From Entrophospora sp. SA101 (taxonomy: Eukaryota; Glomeromycota; Glomeromycetes; Entrophosporales; Entrophosporaceae), in assembly GCA_958430865.1 (NCBI GenBank), contig CAUDNR010004157.1, positions 1 through 10,000 on the forward strand: a DNA stretch of 10,000 bases, written 5' to 3'. Each line of letters begins with the position of its first letter. Position 1 is the first letter of the stretch. Position numbers and translations under genes: made by a program. Under the pieces are notes generated by a model. That model was given only the letters and a program-made list of their open reading frames with translations. It was not told the DNA's origin and made no database searches. Positions 1 to 8,384 of the stretch are shown piece by piece.

Positions 1-122
1 ATGATGAAGGAGAAGATAACATAATTGAAACAAGTGATGATGAAAATATTTCTTTAAACTCTAATATAGATTCAATTCTAAATAATCATTTATTATCATT
101 TAAAATTTTAGAAGCTAAATAA
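1..122 (+). CDS. C-terminal fragment of an unidentified acidic protein (5' end outside the window)
   Basis: An open frame enters at the window edge (first full codon GAT at 3) and runs 39 codons to TAA at 120-122, followed at once by a second stop (TGA, 123-125). The peptide is rich in Asp, Glu, Asn, Ser and Ile, beginning DEGEDNIIETSDDEN and ending LLSFKILEAK. Such low-complexity acidic tails are common at the ends of fungal proteins and show no recognisable domain. Composition drops to nearly pure A+T directly after the stop, as expected for a 3' UTR. The fragment could also be a chance open frame or the last exon of a gene with an intron just upstream. The function is unknown. Confidence 0.45.
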   Translation, partial: DEGEDNIIETSDDENISLNSNIDSILNNHLLSFKILEAK

Positions 123-648
123 TGAATGTCATTTTTTTATTTGTATTTTATTATATATAAGTTAATTTTATTTATTATTCATCTTTTTTATCTTTTTTAA
201 AGTATTGTTAACGGTAAAATAAAATTTAAAAAAAATTTATTTTGGTAATGATCGTCATTTTACACAAAATGAAATAAGCCAATCACAGGGAAAGCCCGCT
301 ATGTTACCACAGTTTACTAATTTTGCGGCGAAGTTGGCGAAACCTAAACTGCAGGTGAAAACCAAGTGGTCAATTAAACTACTGTTTAATTTCCGACTAC
401 AAAAAGTGTTTTATTGAACAAAAAAAAAAGAATTGATTTGTTTTATTATTACAGAACGAATTGGATCAAAAAATGACACTATTTTTATGATAATCATATC
501 TTTTTTAATAAATATATAAATAAATAATAAAAATGCGAATATGAAATATTATTAAAAAATACAAAACGAAAGTGACTATATAGATCACATGTCCTGCATA
601 TGATTGGACGGCACTTCGATAAATCCGTTTTATTTATCATAAAACTTT

Positions 649-708
649 GGTCATAGATTTGACAATTTAACCATAGTTTATGAGTTTACCCATAGTTTAG
701 GTAATTTA
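649..708. repeat. Degenerate tandem repeat, about 20-bp unit, three copies
   Basis: Three neighbouring segments (649-669, 670-688, 689-708) share the core CATAGWTT followed by a G-containing spacer and ending in TTTA. The second and third units match best (ACCATAGTTTA / CCCATAGTTTA). A weaker related string (ACTAGTTTAGG) follows at about 720-730. This looks like an ageing minisatellite; no function is evident. Confidence 0.5.
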
Positions 709-925
709 TAAGTTTCGTCACTAGTTTAGGAGCCTAAATTAAAATAATTTCAGCCACCATCACTACACAAAACATAATTGTGTGTATGAATTAATTCAAA
801 CTTTAACCACATAAAACTCTTTATTTATTGCATGAAAACTTTTCAATTTTTTAATTTTTAATGTAACATCAATGCTTCATAGCTAAAAAGATTTTGTTAG
901 CTAATAAATTGTCATGAATCATGTT

Positions 926-998
926 TGCACCATGAATTGAGACTTGCAACACGAATTGCATTTTGTGTCAATTGTATAAAATTATGATAGATGGTGCA
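926..998. repeat. Imperfect inverted repeat (hairpin), possible degenerate MITE
   Basis: TGCACCAT at 926-933 is the exact reverse complement of ATGGTGCA at 991-998. Inside these arms a second, imperfect pair occurs (AATTGAGAC near 935 against GTGTCAATT near 965), so the segment could fold into an interrupted stem about 70 nt long. No transposase and no clear target-site duplication is seen. It may be a decayed miniature element or chance structure in AT-rich DNA. Confidence 0.35.
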
Positions 999-1037
999 AT
1001 GCAAATTTTTAGGATTTTTATTGTAATTTAATAATTT

Positions 1038-1160
1038 CGACCTCAAGTGTAATTGGTACAGTCAAAAAGTTTTCGGTTTTCGGGTCGGGTTCGAGTTTTT
1101 CGGTTCGGTTCCAACCAACAACCCGAAAACTTTCGGGTTAGCCCACCCGTTTCGGAGCTT
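1038..1160. repeat. CG-rich hairpin island of CGGGTT-type repeats, possibly SINE-derived
   Basis: This stretch stands out from its surroundings by repeated CGG/GGGTT words: TCGGTTTTCGGGTCGGG, then CGGTTCGGTT, then reverse-complement copies (ACCCGAAAAC). Positions 1120-1139 are a perfect inverted repeat: AACCCGAAA, a 2-base loop, then TTTCGGGTT. A tRNA-A-box-like string (TGTAATTGGTACA, 1048-1060) lies 40 bp before a B-box-like GGTTCGAGTTT (1088-1098), close to the spacing in tRNA-derived SINEs. Both boxes are imperfect and no tRNA cloverleaf forms. A degenerate SINE or other mobile-element remnant is a reasonable but unproven reading. Confidence 0.4.
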
Positions 1161-1556
1161 TATTAGTTGATTACCAAAAAAATATCTTCCAAATAAATTG
1201 CCAATGAATGGTACATGGTAAATCTGGTTATAATTGTAACAGAAAAAATAATACCTTTTTGCAAAAAATTGAAATAAATAATTTATTTTTTTTTTATCGT
1301 AAAAAAAAATATTAATTTTTTAAAGAACAGATAAAGGCGAAAATGCGAACTGATAGTCATTAATTAATTCGTCAGCAGTTAAAATCATTTTGATAAATTT
1401 AGAATTTTAATCTGTAAATTTCCTCAAAACCAATCCAATGAAAAACAAACAAACATCATGAACTCCTATTCGGCTATCTATTACCTAAAAAGAGGAATAT
1501 CAATGCGCGTAACATTGGATATGCGCTTAATGTGAGAGTACATACGTTGTTATCAG
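1161..1556. other. Non-coding AT-rich DNA
   Basis: No coding frame is supported. The stretch contains long A and T homopolymers (about 1280-1320). The short words ATGCGCGTAACATT and ATGCGCTTAATGT occur close together at about 1503-1533 as an imperfect duplication. Nothing else is recognisable. Confidence 0.5.
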
Positions 1557-1910
1557 TTGTTCAAAATTCCAGTTTTCAAACTTAATTCTTGCTTTGTGCT
1601 GCACCAATCGACGAAAAAAATGACCTTACTAGTTTTCAAATTAGGGTTTACAAAAATTCTCACCAAGAGCACTTTAAAGCCTTCTCAAATTTTGTTATTA
1701 TTGCATTTTAAAAATATTAAAATTGCTTATCCCGATAATAATTATTTGTTGTTTAAAAGGACTTTGAGAACTTCTAATCGAGGTTCCAGCAAAACACGAA
1801 TTTCTGTATTTTTCCAACAAGCCGGAAATCCTGATCATATTTCCGAAATATCGGACCAAATTTTGTGCCCTGGGCCTCGAAATCGCAAATCATAATTGTC
1901 TCTTAATTCC
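1557..1910 (+). repeat. Probable dispersed repeat with a 112-codon open frame
   Basis: Base composition is more balanced here than in flanking DNA and a frame stays open from 1557 to TAA at about 1893-1895. It begins with TTG rather than ATG; the first in-frame ATG is at 1620. The translation shows no domain I recognise: it starts hydrophobic with Phe/Leu/Lys repeats and ends with the motif ISDQILCPGPRNRKS. The underlying DNA (CGGACCAAATTTTG then GCCCTGGGCCTCGAAATCGC) resembles sequence that, from memory, recurs many times in Rhizophagus genomes. I therefore prefer a high-copy repeat to a gene. A short orphan gene cannot be excluded. Confidence 0.4.
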
Positions 1911-1997
1911 GTGAGTTTAATTGATATTTCAAGTATTTTATTTAAAAAAATTATATTCTTCAAAATATCTATATAATATCTTTGGAAAATATCATTA

Positions 1998-3171
1998 ATG
2001 AGTAACCTTGTTAATTTAATAAAGATGCTTCTTCCTTTAAAATATATGTAAATGATTTAGAAAATTGTTAAATTTATAGTGTAGAAATTAGGATGTCAAA
2101 GCTTTTAAAGCACATTCTGATGTTTTAAAAGTAATATCTTCATGCTTTAAGTCAGCTTTCTCAAAATCCCTGATGATGACGGTATTATTTTATTTGAAAA
2201 ATAAAATTGTTTTGACATAAGATTGATTTATCAATAAATTCCTTTGATTTCAATAAATTAAATGTAATAACTATATATTTATACTATCTATTTATTATAA
2301 AAGATATATTTATAAGATGAAGTTTTTGGGTTGCTTAAAGTACGTGATGAGCTATTTTATAGAGTTGTTTAATAATGATAGAAAAAGAATGGATTCAACA
2401 GAGTATAATTTATTTTTATAAAGTTCAACAAACAAACATCATTCAATATATTTTATAATTAGTCCTGTTTTGAATCTTATGATGACAACATTCCAGTAAT
2501 TGAAAACCCATGCTTATATCAAATATGGGAAAAGATCAAAGCTCTCAATTTTGGTTTGGCTAGCCCTCGGAACATATCGATCAACTAATTAAACTTCATG
2601 TTTTCAGTTCGTTTTTTTTCGGAGCACTAGAAAAAATGGTGTGGATTTGAAAGAAATTGAAATTATTAAGATGTGTAGGATTTTGTATTAGGGCAGCTCT
2701 CACCAATACACACAAAACCCAAACTCTTATTGGAAGATAATAATGATGATTTGAACACTTTATTAGAGGATATAATTCCGTTGATCAGATCTCACCAATT
2801 GATTCATAATAAAACCAAACATTATAAAGAGACTATTGATAAAGAAGTGTATGAAAATATTCTTCAACTTTGACAAACGGCAACCATTACTTCAAAAATA
2901 TCCAAGAAACATAGAAGTTAAAATTTTAATTTTTATAATTTAAGTATTAATCTTTCGTGGATCTCAAGATGAAGGGACATTGGACAAAACAATAGTTGTC
3001 ATTAAAGGAATTGGTAAGTTTCTTCTCGAGTTCATACTGAACAAGATTATATATAACCTAAATTTCGTGAAAGTCTACAAGTTTCCGTGATTTGGAATTA
3101 TGTAACAGTATTAATAATGAATATTATCGTTTTTATGATATTGACTGCAAGAAATAGAGGTTTATAATTAG
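1998..3171 (+). pseudogene. Degraded BTB-BACK-TLDc domain protein gene
   Basis: Pieces of a typical Glomeromycotina BTB/TLDc protein can be read in order but in different frames. A start-like MSNLVNLIK lies at 1998-2024. The BTB core (DVKAFKAHSDVLKVISSCFK) starts at 2092, directly after an in-frame TAG. After a frameshift the acidic DDDGIILFEK follows at 2172-2201. The end of the BTB domain (DEVFGLLKVRDELFYRVV) is at 2316-2369, ending in TAA. BACK-like pieces follow (NGVDLKEIEIIK near 2637; LLEDIIPLIRSHQLI within 2745-2870, then TGA). The TLDc start (IFRGSQDEG, then KTIVVIKGIG) begins at about 2950. The final TLDc part fades out by about 3171. Intact relatives have a longer linker before TLDc, so there is at least one deletion as well as several frameshifts and stops. 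BTB-BACK regions usually bind cullin-3 in ubiquitin ligases, and TLDc is linked to stress and V-ATPase regulation. This copy cannot make an intact protein. The family assignment rests on motif recall, not on an alignment. Confidence 0.75.
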
Positions 3172-3440
3172 TAAAAAAAAAAATTTTAATAATTTTTAAT
3201 ATTTTTTTATTTTCGCCTTTATGTTTATAATTATGATTTGATTGTTGTTACTTTATTTGGAATAGCGCCAACAAATAATTGTGATCACCAGTAAAATGTT
3301 CTTTAAATTTTTTGTAAATATAATAAATAATAATACTTATATATTAAAAAAAACAATCAATAAATAATATTTTAAAAAGCTTCATTTACTCATTAAAATC
3401 TAGAAAGCATATATTTTTGTTTTATAAAGATCTTTACTCA
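3172..3440 (+). promoter_or_regulatory. Upstream region of SIN1 (5' UTR and presumed promoter)
   Basis: This AT-rich stretch lies between the pseudogene and the SIN1 start codon. It has poly-A and poly-T runs (about 3172-3182 and 3341-3356) of the kind that exclude nucleosomes in fungal promoters, but no clear TATA or other defined element can be assigned. The assignment as promoter rests on position only. Confidence 0.35.
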
Positions 3441-5494
3441 ATGTCGTTATTAAATGATGCAGAGTAAGAATTAACTAAATTTCATCGCTTGGGGTTACTT
3501 TAATAATTTTTTTTTAAAAAAAGATTTAAACTAACATCAAAGTTGTAAAGTTATATTATTCATCAACTTCGTGTAGGTTATCTTCGTCGAGTAGGAGAAA
3601 GGATAGGAGAGCGTGTAATAACCTTTAACCCAACTGTTCTTTCAAATGATTACATCAAAATAGCTGAAACGTCTTACCCAGAAATGCATAATTGTCATTC
3701 CCCAAACATTAGCATATCAAGCAATGATTATTTTAAATCCACCAGTTCTGCTTGCCCACCTATATCTGGTGTTCGTGTAAAAACTTACACAGAGTTGAGT
3801 AATAAAAGTAAAGATGCAATATCAGAAGGATTAAGTATTGGAGATAGTGATGATGAAACAGATATTGGCGATGAAAATGGGTAAGTTGATATATAAATAA
3901 AAATATAAAAGGATAAAATATATGAGTGTGTGTACGTTTAAACAACATATAATCTGATAATTTCTTACAGTTTCAATAAGAAAATATATTAATTAAAATA
4001 TAAAAAATTCTAATTTGAATAATTTCAATAATTAATTGAATAATTATTAATTTCAGCAAGAAAGCACGACAAATGTTTTCCAAGCTCCATATAAAACCTA
4101 ATGTAGTACCACCCCCACCGGTCTTCATAACTTCTCCTTCAAAACCACCAACTTCTCGACAAAAATTTGCTGGAAGTTCATATTCACCTGGAGGAGCATT
4201 AAAAACTTCCCCTGAAAGCATACTTGGAATATCATCAAATGAACAAACTCCACAGCTATCCCCGGCTACATCAACAGAAAGCGATAAAGTATTAGAAGAT
4301 AGACGAGGTTCAGAAGCCTCATTGTTAACAACTGATGATGGAGCAGAGATCTTGTCTTCTAGTCCACCACCAAAAGAACCACTGTCCCCAGAAAAAGAGA
4401 AAAAACTATTCCCTGATCCATCAAAATTCACCGCCACCACCTCCACAAAACCAATATCTGCGCTTTCTGTTTTAATTGCTGAAAAGAAAAGTAAATTAGA
4501 CAATCCGTTCAGAGAAAAATATAGTTTTTTTGCAGGAAAAGGAGATCTTAATCCAATAAAATTGAAACTATATCTTCCTTTTTGTAAAGAACCTACCAAG
4601 CCACTTGTACTTATTGTAAAAAGGGATGCATCTGTTGAAGAGGTAATAGGATATACATTGTATCAATATTGGGATGAAAAACGGGAACCTATATTAGAGT
4701 CACGACTATGTAATGTTGTACAATGGATCATGAGAATTGTTGAGGATGATGGTGAAATTGATGAAGATATTGGTAAAAAAAAAAATTTTATTTTTCTTCT
4801 TTCTGATCAATTATGGATTTTCCCTAAAAAAGAAATATATATTTTTTTAAAGCATTGGAGAGGACAAGAAAAATATCAAAATTTGCTTTTGATCAATTTG
4901 CATTATGTATAGCAAATCCAACACAAGGTTTGAATTAAATTTATTATTTTATATATAGGCATTTATTTATTTATTTAGAAAAACTTTCCACTCTAAAATA
5001 TTATATTTATATATATATTTAGTGAAACAAAATGAAGCACTTCATGCCAAAATGAGATCGCCAACTAAAGAATCCATGACAGACCCACCTACAGCTAAAT
5101 CAGACGGATCCACCATAACAACTATAAACGATTCAACAACACGCACCAACACATTAGGAAGTACAGTTGATCTTGCCAATCAAATATTTTTGAGAATTCG
5201 ACTTACACAAAATTCTGAAGTTGCACATACAACCACCATTAATGTTTCACCTGACATGCATTTCTATGAAGTTTTGGATGTAGTTTGTCAGAAACGAAAG
5301 TTGGATAGTAAAGACTACACTTTTAAAATTGCTGATTCAAATATTTTCATAAACTTAGAAAACACAGTTGATACAGTTGGTAACGAACAAGATTTAGTAT
5401 TGGTGCCAAGAGTTACAACACCTACAACAGGCGATATGCCACCTAGTCCAACTAGTAAATATTACTTTTTTCCTATTTTCATTTTAATTGATTA

Positions 5495-5530
<36 letters not shown>

Positions 5531-6210
5531 CGAATAGCTATTAAAGAAAGGACATCTAAACGAAGAACGCCGACTGATCCACCACAACCATTATATGTTT
5601 CTTCCAATGAATACATGTCTGTCTACAAGGTACTCATTCATTTATAGTAGAAGTCTATTAAAAGTTTACTATGATAGTAACGATGATTATGATTTTTAAA
5701 TAATAGAAATATTTGGTCTATCGCAAAACACCAATGTTTGTTGGACGTCATGAACGAGTATTGGCGATTGATGGTGATTATATACACATTATGCCATCAG
5801 AAACTAGAACAATGTTTGAGTCGATGAAAACAGTTAGTTTTTTTTTTTTTGATTTTTTTTTTTTAATTTAAAAAGTCAATAAATATTTAATCATAATTAA
5901 ATTTATAGTCGTCTTATCATATAACGGCTGTGTCATCATGTAAACCAAATAAAAAAGCCCCATCTAATTTTAAATTAGTAATATATCGAGATTCCGGTCT
6001 CAAAACTTATGATTTTGAGGCAGAGTCTCCAAAAACAACAAGTAATTACTAATAAAAAAATTTTGTTTCGTATTTACTTAATAATCAATCAATCAATCAA
6101 TTAATTAAATTAACATTTAAACTTTAGGTGAGATTTGTCAAAAAATTCGATTCTTAATGGGATTACATAAAGGTGATCAGTACAAAACAAGAAACTTGGC
6201 AAAACATTAA
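3441..6210 (+). CDS. SIN1: SIN1/AVO1 family subunit of TOR complex 2 (nine exons)
   Basis: SIN1 (yeast Avo1, human MAPKAP1) is the TORC2 subunit that holds the complex together and presents AGC kinases to TOR at the plasma membrane. Exons: 3441-3463, 3551-3880, 4057-4772, 4853-4927, 5023-5454, 5538-5629, 5707-5832, 5909-6041, 6128-6210. All introns are GT-AG, 76-95 nt except intron 2 (176 nt). Splicing gives 2010 nt, that is 669 residues plus TAA. The N-terminus MSLLNDAD + YIIHQLRVGYLRRV (split by intron 1) is the conserved fungal SIN1 start and fixes the ATG. The KKARQMFSKL motif lies at about 119-128. A Ser/Pro-rich disordered stretch follows to about 250. The CRIM domain (about 251-378) includes LNPIKLKLYLPF and, across intron 3, ALERTRKISKFAFDQFAL. 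The Ras-binding-like domain is at about 435-512 (IFLRIRLTQNSEV to DLVLVPR). The PH domain is at about 548-655 (YMSVYKKYLVYRKTPMFVGR to EICQKIRFLMGLHKG). Order and length match the family, and nothing essential is missing. The gene is convergent with the F-box gene. Confidence 0.95.
5498..5528. repeat. (TA)n microsatellite in SIN1 intron 5
   Basis: About 15 TA units lie inside the 83-nt intron 5 (5455-5537), ending 7 bases before the acceptor AG at 5536-5537. The tract occupies the place where a pyrimidine tract would normally lie. A TTGATTAATT string just upstream (about 5488-5497) could hold the branch point. Length variation between isolates would be expected. Confidence 0.8.
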
Positions 6211-6452
6211 ATATTTATTCTATAACTATATATATATATTAGTGTAATATTTTAGTAATTTATATTTTTTCTCTTTTTTATCTATTATTAAGAGAGGTGA
6301 TAATTTTAAAAAGAAAAATTATTTAATTGGTGGCGGTGAAGTGTATGTATGATTTAAGATGAGGCTAGGTTTTTCCTACTTTGGATGGATTGGGAAGATG
6401 TAAAAATCAATAATTTTTTATATGTATATTTAAAAATTCCAAATTGGAACCT

Positions 6453-6470
6453 TGTACAATAATAAATAAA
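6453..6470 (+). terminator. Probable polyadenylation signal of SIN1
   Basis: Two overlapping AATAAA hexamers (6461-6466 and 6465-6470) lie about 250 nt after the SIN1 stop, followed by TTTTGT and a poly-A run. They are preceded by TGTACAATA (6453-6461), which fits the Puf4-type UGUAHAHUA consensus. Assignment is by motif and position only. Confidence 0.45.
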
Positions 6471-6499
6471 TTTTGTAAAAAAAAAAGGAAAATGCTTTT

Positions 6500-6505
6500 T
6501 TTATT
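6500..6505 (-). terminator. Probable polyadenylation signal of the F-box gene
   Basis: Read on the minus strand this is AATAAA, 59-64 nt after the F-box gene stop codon. The hexamer is common by chance in such AT-rich DNA, so position is the main support. Confidence 0.35.
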
Positions 6506-6563
6506 AAATTAACAGATTGCAAAATGATCTATATTTTTTAAAATTTTATATGTATAAATAGAA

Positions 6564-7821
6564 CTATAGAACTGATGGAAAACATAAAGGAAAAAAGAAG
6601 CAAACAAGAAGCGAATCTCTTTTCAAATAATTTTTACCGAATTCTAAAAAATTTATTAAAACAAAAGATTTTTTTTTAGAAGAATATGTGATACCATGTT
6701 CTAATTGTAAATGTATTTTTATATCATTAAAATTAAACACACAAGATTTTTTTCTTGAAGAATATTCAGAAACATTTTCTGAACATAATTTACAAGAAAA
6801 TATTTTCCTGTTTAGGAAATGACCCTTTGCTATCATTGTTATTGTTGGTGGTAGTTTTTTGCCGATTTTGATGGATTTTTGATTGATGTTACTATTGTTG
6901 GTATTGTTACTAAATTCAAAAACTTCTTCGCATAATTTTGGAATCAGAGTTTGTGTTAGATATGTTTCACTCCATGGAATTGAAGGATCAGAAGAATGAA
7001 AAGATGGTTGTTTGAATGAAGGGCAGTGTACAAGATATTCAAATATTGGATGATTAGATGGAATTTGTATAGAAACCATAGAATTAACCTATAAATTTAT
7101 ATATACACATAGTTTATATTAGCAATAATAATAATAATACTGATTGATCAATCGACTAGTTACCTTGACAAATAAATCAAACTGTCTTGCTCTAATAGCT
7201 GCATAATTTCTTTTTTCAATATACTCTTCTCTGATAGCGTTTTGAAAACTATCCCAATGATGATCAGAAAAAAATCTCATTGCAACAGTCGCTTCTGGGT
7301 TTTTTAGGGTATATTTTTTATAAGTTGGGCATCTACGTAGTTCAGCTTCAACCCGTTCAATGCTTCTGTTAGCATCATTGGGCACACTTGTAGACAATCG
7401 ACTTATAACAGATTTCAAACGAGCCTTTTGATGCCATTTTTTTAATGGTTCTGGTTTGCTCGATTGTTGACATTGTGCTGTTATCAAATTCGACTCCAAT
7501 AATTTAACTATTTTTATATCCTTCCAATCTAAAGAAAAAGAAGGAGGGGGACAAGAAAAAGGATAAGAAAAAGGATCTTCTGCTTGTTCTTCTCCTCTTT
7601 TTTTTTGTTGTCGTTCAATAATTTCTTGATGTGATGCTTCAACTTGAGATCTCCAGTAAAGTTTAGGACGGCTAGCTTGTGAATAAAATGGTAAGCCTAC
7701 CAAAGCTTCACGATTCAACCGTCCCTCCTCTTTAAGTTGACCACGACTTTTTTTTTTAAATAAAAAAAAAATATAATATAAACATATATAATATTTATTT
7801 TTTTAATTAGCAGCAGTAACA

Positions 7822-7857
<36 letters not shown>

Positions 7858-8384
7858 GCAAACCTTATTGTTCTATTGAAAAAACAAGATCTGCAACATC
7901 TAACTTTAAACTCCCAATAAATTTTAGCAGGTTGTTCGCTTGGCATGTCACCATTTTGATCAATCCTTCCTTTACCACAAAATTGACAGCCCAATTCAAT
8001 CAAATGCAAAAAAACATAACATTGTTCAGGCAAGCCTTTTGGTGCTGCTGGAAGATTTGGCAAATAGGTAGTTCTAGAAAATTTCCAGATCTGTTCAGTT
8101 CCAAAGTTTGAAACGGCCAACAACCAACGACGGAACTTTTTACATACAAAAGTCAGGTTGACTAGTTCAACAGGATGTAAATATCTGCATATCTCTATAA
8201 ATATTTCGCACGGAATGGTTGTTGATATAATGCAAGCATTTGAAGTTTTTGTTGTTGGTATGGTGGTAGTTGCTGATGAAAAAGATCGTGAAGAGTAAAC
8301 TTCGTTTAAACAATCTAAAGGATAAATTATGGGATTTAAATTGTTATGACTATTGTGTAGTTTGTGTAGTTGTTGCTGTTGCAT
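6564..8384 (-). CDS. F-box protein with cysteine pairs and a Cys2His2-like C-terminal motif (three exons)
   Basis: Exons on the minus strand are 8384-7864, 7746-7164 and 7088-6564. Introns of 117 and 75 nt are GT-AG, both with a GCTAAT branch-like string, and the joins are in frame, giving 542 residues. The ATG at 8384 is the first after an in-frame TAA (8408-8406) and has A at -3. Residues 1-50 are Gln/His/Asn/Ser-rich. The F-box is at about 55-92 (TTIPCEIFIEICRYLHPVEL, then TFVCKKFRRWL). F-boxes bind Skp1 and make the protein a substrate receptor of an SCF ubiquitin ligase. CQFCGKGR (Cys133, Cys136) and VRCCRSC (Cys163, 164, 167) form a possible zinc site, a pattern I associate with fungal F-box proteins. 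The middle (about 185-368) is charged and probably helical. Residues 467-499 carry a C-X2-C-X23-H-X4-H arrangement, with a gap longer than a classical C2H2 finger. The substrate is unknown. The hydrophobic end (CFFFPLCFPSVL) could mean that the last exon boundary is misjudged. Confidence 0.85.
7124..7138. repeat. (AAT)5 microsatellite in F-box gene intron 2
   Basis: Five perfect AAT units (ATT on the coding strand) lie inside the 75-nt intron 7163-7089, just before the GCTAATATAAAC branch-like site. If the intron is retained, the frame reads a short poly-Tyr run and then stops. Confidence 0.8.
7822..7856. repeat. (ATT)n microsatellite in F-box gene intron 1
   Basis: About eleven to twelve perfect ATT units (ATA/AAT on the coding strand) lie 6 bases downstream of the donor of the 117-nt intron 7863-7747. 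If the intron is not removed, the repeat stays in frame and would be read as about twelve isoleucines, then VTAAN and a stop. The repeat should be length-polymorphic. Confidence 0.85.

Larger units (their letters stand above)
123..1037. other. Non-coding AT-rich intergenic DNA
   Basis: No reading frame with coding character was found on either strand. The first part is the probable 3' UTR of the fragment ending at 122. A somewhat less AT-rich patch at about 276-370 contains a CCAAT-like element (AGCCAATCA, about 278-286) but no adjacent gene. The remainder contains the degenerate repeats listed separately. Confidence 0.6.
6211..6563. other. Convergent intergenic region with 3' UTRs of SIN1 and the F-box gene
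   Basis: Between the two stop codons there is only AT-rich, presumably transcribed 3' UTR sequence; no gene is seen. A (TA)n-like stretch at about 6226-6240 and poly-A or poly-T runs are present. The two transcripts converge here and their 3' ends may overlap. Confidence 0.6.

Noticed and set aside
3760..3948. 62-codon minus-strand frame
   Set aside because: Low-complexity His/Tyr/Leu antisense shadow of SIN1 exon 2 and intron 2.
3973..4599. 208-codon open frame on the minus strand
   Set aside because: It is antisense to SIN1 exon 3, and its Ser/Gly-rich translation mirrors the Ser/Pro-rich plus strand. The plus-strand frame carries conserved SIN1 motifs.
4773..4912. Continuation of the CRIM frame through to 4912 as the end of a separate gene
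   Set aside because: This reads through intron 3. Removing 4773-4852 restores the conserved ALERTRKISKFAFDQF segment and the correct frame into exon 5.
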